NCBI GenBank assembly: GCA_030141605.1
Contig: JAQGDQ010000089.1
Coordinates: 186,001 to 250,000 of the forward strand
DNA: 64,000 nt
Source of the DNA: Tubiluchus corallicola
Taxonomy: Eukaryota > Priapulida > Priapulimorpha > Priapulimorphida > Tubiluchidae
Direction of reading: 5' to 3'
Shown here: positions 35,701 to 47,700 of the stretch, in pieces
How the letters are laid out: each line of letters begins with the position of its first letter
How positions within the stretch are numbered: position 1 is the first letter of the stretch
Program-made: the position numbers and the translations under genes
Notes under the pieces: generated by a model
Seen by the model: the letters and a program-made list of their open reading frames with translations, nothing else
The model's database searches: none
Told to the model about the DNA's origin: nothing

Positions 35701-38700
35701 ACACTTAGAATGTTCTAGTCATACTTGAAGGCTTTAATATGTTTTTTGCTGTGAGATTTGCATTCTGAAGTTTTTTTGTTCAAATTCAGACTAAACTACA
35801 ATATCTTGGTATTTTTGCTGTCTGTTTGTAAAACCACTTTGTGGGGTGAGTGTAAATTATTTGTTTACAGAAACATGTTTATTAAATTGACAAAAAAGGC
35901 TTTTATAGTTTTCCTTTACGCAGAAATGTACGTTCACCTGTTCTTTTAGGTCCCCCCAATGAAGTGAAAAATGTGAAGCTGAAAAGTTGTGACCGACGGT
36001 CGGCAAATGTGGAGTGGACACCTATGGGCGACAACCGTGCTCCTATTCTTAATTACATTATTCAGTTTAACACATCATTTGAACCGGAAATATTTGTGGA
36101 TTTGGCAGTGAAGGTTCCACCAACAGGTAAAATTTGTTCAACTTTTTTCATTGAAGTGTAACTATTATGGATAGGATAGTTTTACTATCAATTGTATGTT
36201 GGATGTCAAGTACAGGGCTCTTGTCATTAATAAGTTCTATTTTTTGCCAATGAAATTTGTTTTGGCAAAGTGAGTGGAAGTTTTTTCAGTTAGTGAAAAT
36301 TTGTTGAACATGATTGTAGCTCTTAATAGACATCAATTTTACTTACATTTTTAAAATGTGCAAGTTGTTTTCACATCTGTAACCACTATTTCTGAATTCA
36401 TATTTTTTCATGGCATATTTATCTTGGGAAAACTATTTGTTTGCTTCAGAAATAATAATCACTGATCCATTTGACAAGGCTTTGATGAATATATTTGTAC
36501 AAATATTCAAAATATATACGGAACAGCAAAAGCAGAGTACCATTGAATTCAAATTAATGAAGCATAAACACATTAAAATACAATATATATTTATTAAACT
36601 GTATTTCTAACGTAAAGTAATTTACTTTGTGAAAATTTTGTGGTATTAAAATTTAACCTTTGGGTTATAAGATTTTTTGGCTAAAATTTCAGTTCCCCAC
36701 ACACAAGAAATTACTTCGTGAAGCAGAACAAAAGCAGAGTACTATTGCACTTAAATTTATGAAGCACCAGCATTACGTTAAAATACAAAATACATTGATT
36801 AAACTGTATTTTTAATGTTATGTACTTTATATTGTAAAAATTTAGTGTGTATTGAAATTTAACCTTTGTGTTATGATTTTTTTGGCTAAAATTTACAATT
36901 CCCCACACACAAGAAATCAGTTCGTGAAGCAGATTAGAATTAGGATTAAAGTTAGAGTTGGGATTAAGGTTAGGGTTAGCGTTATTGTTAGGGCATTTAA
37001 ATTGTGTTGGGAATTGTAAACTCCTTCCGGTTTTTTTGATAAACTTATTTTTAATGTGAAGGCGAGACTATAACATTCGATTATAGTACTAGTGCACCAC
37101 ATTATTGCCTGTTAGATATTATACTTTCGTCCCCTTAATTTTTTTGCTCATAACTTATTTGGTGCTTTGTTACTTTAAAAAACTGAAATGTCTCTTTTAT
37201 TTATGATTTTAGCAAGAGAAGCAAACCTACAGCTTTCTCCGTGGGCAAACTACACGTTCCGGGTGATAGCGAAGAACAAGATTGGCAACAGTATTCCTAG
37301 CGAGGTGACAAAAGTTTGTCTGACTCCGCCTGCTACACCCGATAAGCACCCGGAAAACGTGCGCGGTAATGGAACACGTCCGGACAACATGGTGGTGTGG
37401 TGGACGGTATGTTAGATTCCAGTCTACTTTTTTCATTTTGTAAGATGAAGATTATTTTCGAATCTATAGTATGCTTCTGTTTTTAGCCTTTGTGCTGCTT
37501 GCCAGACTACTTTTTTCTGTACAAATTGTACCAAATAAGATCTCTGGCCACTGTGGGTAACAGGATTTTAAAGAAATTGTGTAAATAATTCCAGAATAAC
37601 TTGGAATTATGTTTCTAATGATAGGCGGTACCCATAGCAGTTGACATTGTACTCAATACCAACTGATCTTCTGGTAGATGATTTCACAGATAAGAAGCCA
37701 AAGCAAAAAGCTAGGTTTATTAGTAGTTGATTTGTATCTGTAAATGTCCATAATAAAAGTATGAAAGGCTGTAGCAAAACGGGTTCTACAAATCATTTGT
37801 AGCATTTTGGAACCAACGACATTATGTCCAGAAGGTTATCGTGATAGTTTTGCTTCATTGTTATATCTTCTGTGTCACTGGATACCTGATTGGGAATACG
37901 AATCCTGTCAACACAAACATTTTATTTTTTTCAGCCGATGACATACTTAGAACAGAATGGGCCGGGATTCCGTTATCTTGTTCGATGGAAGCGGCACAGT
38001 GAGCCGGATTCTCCATGGCAGACCCAGAACATCAACGATGCACGGAATAGCTCTTATGTAGTCTGGGGGACATATACGTATGAAGCTTACGACATTCAGG
38101 TGTTAGCTGTGAATGTAAATGGAGAAGCACCTGTTACGCCTGTCACTGTAGTTGGATATTCTGGGGAAGACAGTAAGTATGACGTGGTGGTATTACTAAC
38201 CTAATTTGCTTAATTTTCTGACTGTTTAAATGTACTTGAGCATGAAAAATCTAATGACTCAAGACGCTGTCACCCCTGTGGCAGAAGTGAGTGCTTCAAT
38301 TTTTATTTTAACGCTAAGCTGTATTAGTCGATAGACTCGCACATTTTTGCAGGGTCAATGGCATTCTGTTATGGAACAGAGATGTTGTGTTCTGTTTCAA
38401 GTTTGAGCATTAAGACATCATTAAATTTCGACAGTTGAGTGCTAGTCTAATAATGGAAAACATTAAAATTATTTAATATACGTTTGTTTATGATATTGTT
38501 ATTCTAGTCTTGATTATAAGCATACCAAGATTTAAAAAATAAACAAAATGAACAGACCCACAGTCAATGAATTTTAAAACAAAACTTGAGATGGAAAAAA
38601 GAAAATATAAAAAAGTCGAGTCTGATTTTGAACCAGGGACTTTCGGATTAGAAGTCCAGTTTCATAACCACTGGACAACTCATTCTCTGTGATCAGGCCT

Positions 38701-41700
38701 TTCTTGAATCTTAATAATTCAACCATTTTAATAAATTGAAAGGAATGAAGGTTACTTTTGTCAGTGTTATTACCTCATCTCACATAAACTATTAATGTGA
38801 TATTTTATCTTGTTTAGAACCAGTCGTCATTGTACAGAACTTGAGGTTGGTTGATGTTTTGGGTTCTAGATCAGCCAGTTTCACTTGGAGTCCTGTTGAT
38901 CCAAGCCCAGATAATATTAAAGGAAAATTTCTTGGTTATAAGGTGAGTAATAAACTATGCTTATAGAGTTGCGATCTGTTTCGCTTTAGTGAAAGCAGTC
39001 ACAAAAGTATTTATTTGTAGGCACTTTGACAGTGCACTTAAAGCAGAATAAAGATATATTTCTACTATTATTCAATTATTATAGTTACAGCTAACAAATT
39101 GGTACTGCTTTTACTTCATGCTGTTTCTCCCTTGCTATGCTTTGCTTCACCTTGTTTTTTCTCTTTTGCATTTCTACTAGTTAATTAATTTCTCATCAAA
39201 ATTCTGGAATTCGGAGAAAATCAACGATTTTGGGGGATAGCCCTTCCTTTTTATCCCTCACAACCCTTACACTTTTTTGATTGTCTGTTGGTGTAGTGCA
39301 TTGGTTTAGGCAAATGAGTGTTTGTATTGAGACTTGATCTTGGTGCTGCACTTTGCTATATTGAGAAACCATGGATGATGTGTAAAAAAGACTGAGATTT
39401 CAAAGCTTTTTTTCTAGTGCAATACATTGTTGCCGCTGTTAAGTTTACAGACTAATCTTGTTTTATTTAATGCAGTATTTAATTTAACCAAATGCTATTG
39501 CGAATCTTCACAACAATTTTCATAAACAACGACATTTAACCATATCCTTCTAGTCTGGAGATTAATTCCTGTTGCCAATGGGTGTACTTGTCTGCTTGTA
39601 TATATGCTTTGTACGTATATTATTCAATGCCATATGTATATAGTAAGTGATAATTGCAAATAAACAGATGGCTTCTGATGTGTTTAGTGGTCGCATATAG
39701 TAATTCTATTTCCATTTTTTTATTTACGTCATCCATTTCTATTTCTTTTTTCTATTATGGATTTTTTTTGTTGTACCACTTCTTTATTCACCTTTATTTC
39801 TCTGTCTCTGTTTCTACTTGACGTTTTTTCCTTTCTTTCGCACATATTGTTATTGACACACTTTGTCAATAAAAAACTCCATCACCATTAGAATGCCTAC
39901 GTCATAAGCAATTAGAATATGTCCTAATATCAGTTTTATACATAGCTGTTGCCCTGACGCCTTTGCTGGGACAGCTGTGAAGGAGACATTCACACAGCTG
40001 TAGAACCAGGGATAGTTGTGAAAACGTTAGCATGACTGTGAGATTGCGCACACTTAACTATTCGTCTGTTAACTGTGATGTATTTTTACAGATACAAGCC
40101 TGGGTAGCCTCAGAAGGAATGGAGAACGTACGTGAAGTGCGTGCAGGTCCCAATGATACAATGGCAACCATAGATGTCTTACAGCCATACTCGGATATTC
40201 TGGCACAGATATTTGTTTATAATAATCAATATGATGGTGATCCTGGACAGACAATAAGCTTTAAAACTCCCGGGGGAAGTGAGTGTTCTTTGTGAATTAA
40301 TCAGTTTTTTGCTTGCTTGTTTTGAAAGCAAATTTGATTTAATTGCAAACACCTTGCAATTTTGTTGCACGTTTTTAGGAAGAATGCTAGCCTCTTTACA
40401 ACAAGAAATTTATGACCTTTAGATTTCCGTGTTCATGTTTTTGATTTGCAATAAATTGTAGCAGAGGATAAACACAAACTAGTTGATTAATATTTACTAT
40501 TTGATTCATTGTTTGTTTCAGCATCAGGATCAGTAGCAAATTTTGTCCTGACTCCACTCAGTTCCAATGCCATGTTGCTGGAGTGGGATTATCCATTGGA
40601 ACCCAATGGAATTATTATCGGTTATCGCATTGCATATCAGACTGTGCATGGTACTAAGATAGGTATGGTTGTTAAGTTCATGTCCAAACCTGTAGATGTT
40701 GGAATTACATAACTGAACTGTTCAGTCGACTTTTGGGTAACAAACAATTTCAGCAAATCTTTATCAACAGCAATTATTTGTTTTATAAAATATAAAAAAA
40801 AATTTTGTTTGAAACCTGTCTACAGTTACCGGTCTGCAGGTAACTGAAGTTAGGCAGTGCTGAACCTGGTTAGTAAATTTATAGGTGACTGCCTGGAAAC
40901 TGTGCTTGGTCAGTCTTGTCTGCCATCTGCCCTTGGCTGTTTATATCACTGAGTAAGGGTGTATATTCATGCAAATGCAGTTGACACACGTGCCTCAGTA
41001 CCTTATCTTAAATCTAATTAGCTGTGTTCTGGTCCTACTGCCACCGTCTGATTAAGTAAGCTGTTGGCCTGTCATTGAATTCTGAATACTTGGCTTGCAG
41101 GGTGCTAAACTATGTAAGAAGAGTTATATCTAACATTGTGTGAACAGCCTGAAAATCTGCAAACTGAGAAGTATGCATGTAAAAATAGTAGATAAGGATA
41201 ATTCCCTAGGAATTCCTCGTCTTATTACTTCTGCGCCAAACAGTTTCTACATTAGTGAAATTGTGAACTAAGATAGGGAATGATTTTTTGAAACTTCACT
41301 GCGTTCGTTTTTTGCCCTTTGCATTTCTTGGTGCAAAACTAAGCATGTTTAACTGTAGTACTTTAATTTATGTGTGTAGGTAAAATGATGTTTCGGGAAC
41401 CGGATATCTACAATCCACTTCAATTTTCTGTCAAACTTGCTGGTTTGGAGGCAGAGACCAAGTATCGTGTGACCATCTGGCCGCTGACGTATGCCGGCGT
41501 AGGGGAGCCATACTTCATTGAGAGGTCGACATTAACTGGTGGAAGTAAGTCGACTTTTTTAACAAGTTCCGCTGATGAGAACTTATTCTGTTAGATGTAG
41601 GTCCTTTGTAGAATACGATTTCTTTTGATTAAAGTTTTTTCATTTTTTATTTTGGTTCTGAAGTTTTTTTTTCTGGAGAGTGTAAGGCTTGTACTAAATG

Positions 41701-44700
41701 TTTGCTCAATTTGCCATGTGAATTTACAGTGTTTTGCACAAATAGAAAAACTTGTTTATTTCAGCTTTTCTTCAGGCACAAAGTTTCTCCTTTTCGGAAA
41801 ACATGGTTCTTGAGTGGCTTTAGCAAAAGAAAGTTAAATTAAATTTGTTTATTTTGGTAAGGTTGTTTTAACCGATAGACAACTATAAGAAAGGGTTTAG
41901 AAATCCAAAATATGTGGAATTAAAAACGAAAACCTGTATCTTCACAATTAATAGATGAAATTTACTTCCCAAGTTATTTTCCTAACACAGTTTATTGATT
42001 TTTTATGATTCTGTGTTTTCTGCTTACCAGTGACATAGCAGTCTTTATAACTTCTAAGTTTGCTATTTATGCTGATAATATCGGTTTCTGTAATGCTTTC
42101 CTCACTGGATAACTTCCGATTAGGAGCATCCGTTTGAATAGGGGTGGACCTGAGATTATCTTATTATACAACACAACTCATTCTATAATGTTTGTCTTAA
42201 CAAATCCACTGTACAGCCTTGTATGAAGTACAACAGCTAGATTAGCTTGTTGTATAAGGAAAAAAGATGAACTTGTAACTTTCCCTCATCATTGCAAGGC
42301 ATGTCTGGTGTACATATAGGTGTTTTGTCTTCTGATCTGTGATATTTCCTTGTGCACACATGATAGATAGGGAAAGTATTCTACTCTAAGAACATAAAAA
42401 AGTTCAAGCTTGTATTGTATTGGAAAATATTTAAGTCCTTACTTTATAATCTGTGTTTTTATAAATCAACTGCAACTTTATGTAAACTACAACAGTTATA
42501 ACTTGTTGACCCATTTGACAGATTATGAAAATCATCAGCACAATCACGTTATGAATTCATTTGGGTCTAATTTGGTGTCAGTGTTGCATTCTCTTGCTGA
42601 TCAAAACAGCCATACGTTGTTATATTATGCATTTTTTATTGATATTTCTGAATGCATACAGTTCACTTTCTCACCTGGATTTTGTCTAGATGTAGAACAG
42701 CTACGCATGAATTCAGTTTTTTCTTTGTGCTTCTCATTTGTCAAATTTTTACCAGAAAATTGTTTCCTTGTTAAGTACAACCTTATTTTCTTCAAAAAGA
42801 ACAAAAGCAAATGCCTCCCATTGATGTCTGGTTCTCATTTGTTTGAGAAAATTTGCATTAAAAAACTGGCGATTTGTAAACATGACCAAAATTACATTGT
42901 AAAGTTGAATGTTCTACTTTAAGGAAACTTTATTGTAAAAACTAACCTGCATGCTACATGTAAGATGGTTTTGTTGTTATGTAGTTCCAGCAATGCCAAC
43001 ATTGACAGTTTTGGGAAGAAACGAGTCGCACGTGAACATCTCTTGGTTTTCTCCTCAGCAAAGAGATCGTCAGGCAGCATCCATTTTCTATGTAAAGTAT
43101 CGTCGTTACGGACAAGAGCAGTGGCACAGTACTGTAGATGAAGTTATTAATGAGTGGATTACAGTATCGGATCTTGAACCGGGAACGTCGTACCAGATGA
43201 GTGTAATAGCGGTAAATGACGAGTTCGAATCAGGAAGTGCACCTATAGACGTATGGACTCAAGGTTCAAGTGAGTAGCGATTTCTTTTGCTGATACGTAA
43301 TTTGTTTTCTTGTGATCAATTAAGAGAAGTTTTGTATGACTTTTTTTCAAGTACACATCAACAATCTTAAATGCACATAATTTATTATTGTATTTGCTGG
43401 CACGTTTGTTTATGTTAGTGAAACATGATATGCAATTTCTTTTTAATATATTGACAATGTTAAAACATCTATATTAACATTGTTTGGGATGCTTATAAAG
43501 TTTCGTATAATGATTTTCAACTTTTGGGCTAACAAACTGGTGTCATTACTGCAATCAATACTAATGTTAGAGAAAGCAAACTTCTGACTTATAGTTTTAA
43601 TAATTGTTATGTTTATTAACAGAAATATGATAAGATAATAAATCTTGAATCTCAAGTTATGTTATGTTATGTTATGTTATGTTATGTTATGTTATGTTAT
43701 GTTATGTTATGTTATGTTATGTTATGTTATGTTATGTTATGTTAGTAACAACTGCTCGAGTTGTATTTGCTTTGGTTTTTTTACCCAAGTTTGGCGTGAT
43801 TCTTCAAAATCGAGTAATGTACCATTTCGACGTAATATATATTATCTTCATTTATAAAATATTTACCATGTCATATTTTAAAATTTTTCTTGTCATACCT
43901 TTGCATCGCTTGTAATTTTTGAAATTATTAATAAAATGTACAAAAACCTACATCTGTGTGATATTTAAATCAATACAAGAGGTAGGTAGGTGGTGGCCAT
44001 ATGATAATGCCATCATAATGCAAGGTAGGTAGGTCATCCAAATCGTCCGAATGCTTGATATCATTATATGTGGATAACCTTTACGTGTCGTTTACAGAAG
44101 AGCTGTTATTGTACATTCTAAGCTTAATTAAATGTTTTGCAGGAAGTGAGATCGGTGATGATTCAGCAGTCGCATCAGCCGGATGGTTTGTGGGAATGAT
44201 GATCGCACTGGTGCTTCTGATCTGTATTGCTGTGTTGGTTTGTCTGGTGAAGAGATGGAGGGATAGTCATTATCACGGTGAGTAATGCATTAAGCAAGAT
44301 AGATTACAGAAAGTTTGAGCAAATTTGTAATACAGTAGGTGCCGATTAATAGACTCACTTTGCGATGGAAGAGTTTTGACCCAATTATCTGACTGAATCT
44401 GTTAGCCGATTGTATGTAGTATAACTAATGTAGATGAACGAGTCATCACTCCTCACTTTCATATGCACTGCAGAGGCTGCGAGAGCTTTATATATTGGCA
44501 GGTTTTTATGCTTATGCTCCATTTTTCAATGTTAACTCTTGCTTTTAGTTCCTCTATGATGCTTACACTTGTAAAGTCACAAGGAATACTGGCATATTAC
44601 TGCCGCTGCATCAGTGGCATAACAGCAACAGGTAACTGATTAAAAATTCTGTGAAAAGAGCTTCAGAAGGAAACTGCTAGGCATGTAATTAAAAGTTTAG

Positions 44701-47700
44701 CTTCATAAATTCCTGTACAACAAGGTTAATTGCAGCGGATGAGCAGTTGACATATTCGAAGCAAAAACATGTTACTAGCATATCAGTGATGTCAATTCTC
44801 GACAGTTTTTATATACATTTGAATAGGAGTGGTTTGTTTCAGACGTTTTTCAGTCAATTAGGCGTCTGATTCTATTAACCCTCAGTCTGTTAAACAGCAC
44901 CCACCGTATTGTGATACACCAGTGTGGTGTAATAGACTCAGCTAAGAAAATATTCTGCATGGTATTTGTAGTCCTTGAATATGTTATCCTATGCCACATG
45001 TTATTTATGTTATTATGAAAAATCCAAAGCTTCGGGGAAAGTCTCTTCTGATGTTTTATATTTCTGTCTTTACGGTCACATTTAGTTTTAAAAGCTTAAT
45101 AATTGTTGGTTTGTTTCATTACCATAACAAGTGTTACCTAGCCTAAATGTGGGCTGCCTGTGACTTCTGTGGTACATTGTAACCATTTGTATTAGGTTTC
45201 CTGAAACACTAATTATGTATGTTTACCTTATATTGGTTTCTTGTTGCTGTAGATTTTTTTCTAGTTTAATAATGTACATTATTGTTGAAGTGCCGTATTT
45301 GTACAGTCTGCTGACATTGTCCCAAGCTTTAGCTTTTTTCGTTTTTAATTTAGTCTTTTTATTTTAAATTTTTATTTTTTATTGGTTTTCCAACATTAAA
45401 TTACTAGTCTTTTGCTTATTTAAATTTATGATTTTGTTTACATTTTTGTATACCTAACATGTTTACAATGAATGTGTTTTTTTACGTGCAGGCGTCCCAG
45501 ATTCAGACCCCGATGATACAAACTGGTCAAATAAGGGATTGGGTAACATGCGTATGTGTTACATATGTGTTTTTACTGGGCTTAGACAAATTTCATTCTT
45601 TTTCTATTAGGCAAAGACTGGCTTCATTTAGACATTGATAGTTTCCTTGGCTGTTATTTTTGTGGTGTTTTGCCTTTCTGTTTGTCTAGGTTGTCTTGGT
45701 TAGTTATTGAATTTAATAAATCTCTAAGCTCTGTTTGCTGGTACATATGTAAATGCACGCTTTTGTTGCACTGTCCCAAGTAACTGCACATTGATGGAAG
45801 GTTTGAAATTTCACTGTTTTTTTATAGTAGATTGTCTTTTACTAACATTTGTTCGTGAATCAGTTCATAATTGAGGTTAACTCCTGTTCAGTTTTGTCTT
45901 TCGTTATACTGGTTTAGTATTGCATCTTGGTAAATCTGTACGGCACTGCCCTCTTAATAACAGAACAAGTATATCTTTTGAGGCAACACAAATATGTCAA
46001 AAGTAGTCTTGAAGCATAGGATTACTTGTTTCCTTTTTGAAGTACTACCATGGCATAATATTCTTGTGACATGGTAGCAGTTTCTTAACTTCTCTACAAG
46101 CCAAGCTACAGCCATTTTTCAAAATTAGCTGTTGTAAAAATTGAGCGATGGTCGCAGATGCACACACTTATGTTTTTCTCGAATGTGTTTGTAAAATGTA
46201 CGAACTTCAGTAACACACTGTTTCAGATGATTTCACCATTTCCTTCAAGCCATTCATTTCTTCTGCAGTGGTACTCTATTGTGATATCACAATGTAAAAA
46301 ACACTCCATACCACCCACACCATGCCACAAGACAACAGCAACTATAAAAACATTTTATACAATGTTGAAACTGCATGACGAATGCTAATAAATCTATCCA
46401 TTGATGATCAATAATGCGCAAAGATTTTACATAATATTTGCTTTCTTCTCCTGAAATTATGGTAATAAAACAGCTGTTAAAATACACACATTTACAGTTG
46501 CCTTGAATCTAAATTTCTGTGAAAGTTTAGCGATGCATTGGTTGTCTCACAATGAGTAAATGACAGAGTTTTGTATTACATGAAAAATGAAAATGAAACT
46601 GGCATCGTGGCAAATGCCTATTTATAGAGGTTATTTTTTATAAAGGCTACATTGCAAGCAAGTAACCCAGAAATAAAAAGGATGTTGACTGGACTTCTAT
46701 GATTGTTAGGTACCATGCTTGGACTTCCACAATTGTTAAGGTACCATAACTGGACTTTCGTGACTGTTAAGGTATCATGACTGGAACTTTGTGATAGCTA
46801 AGGTATCACTACTGGACTTCCATTATTGTTAAGATACCTTTACTGAACTTCCAAGATTGTTAAGATACCTTTACTGGACTTCCAAGATTGCTAAAGTAAT
46901 ATGAGGGCATCCATGACTGTTTAGGTAGCATGACCAAAATTCCATAATTGTTAAGGTACTATGACTGGACTTCAATGTTTGTTGAGGTACTATGAGGGCT
47001 TCCATGATTTTTAAGGTACCATGATAGGACTTTCGTGATTGTTAAGGTACCATGACTGGACTTTCATGATTGTTAAGGTACCATGTCTGGACTTCCATGA
47101 TTGTTAAGGTACCATGACTGGATTTCCATGTTTGTTAAAGCACCATGAGTAGACCATCCATGATACATATAGCAATGGATAGACATCATGTTTTAAATTC
47201 CCAGCTCTTGAGTGTTCTGTTTCGAATTTAAACTTTGCTCGTGAGCAGTGTCACATACAAGTCTCAATATCCGGTTTACCAGTTAAATGTATTTCTTGGC
47301 ATCTCCATCTCTTTGCTTGTCATTACTACTTAAGTATAAGGCTGCTTAAGTATTTGTCTGATAATTGTTGCTGTCTGGTTTGTCCAGCTTATTATGTAAT
47401 TTACTGCTCAATTTTTCACAGATTTCTTTGAACTGTTAGGATCAGAGATTGATCCATTGATTGATTTTTATAATATTGCAGGTATTCTTGATTGGAACAA
47501 AATTCTGTCGCAGTCAAAGTTAATACATGCTGATCTAGTGATGTTTATTTGCCAAATGTTCTGTATGTGTGGCTTATGTTGACGAATCATCTTTGTGAAC
47601 TTTTGTAAAGAAACTTCAGTTTCTCTCTGTGTTCCTCTGCATAGTCGCTCCCAAACTGGGACACTTATTTGTTGGCATATTAGCAGGGCACTTTATTTAT

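Noticed and set aside
38612-38690. Functional tRNA-Arg(TCT) gene
   Set aside because: T stem is degenerate and the acceptor stem has mismatches; kept only as SINE/pseudogene.
42410-42922. 170-codon open frame in neuroglian intron 19
   Set aside because: Low-complexity, Phe/Leu/Asn-rich, no domain and no splice context linking it in phase; fits a chance frame in AT-rich intron.
46686-47150. Possible CRISPR-like array
   Set aside because: Units are directly adjacent with no unique spacers, in an intron of an animal gene; it is a minisatellite.
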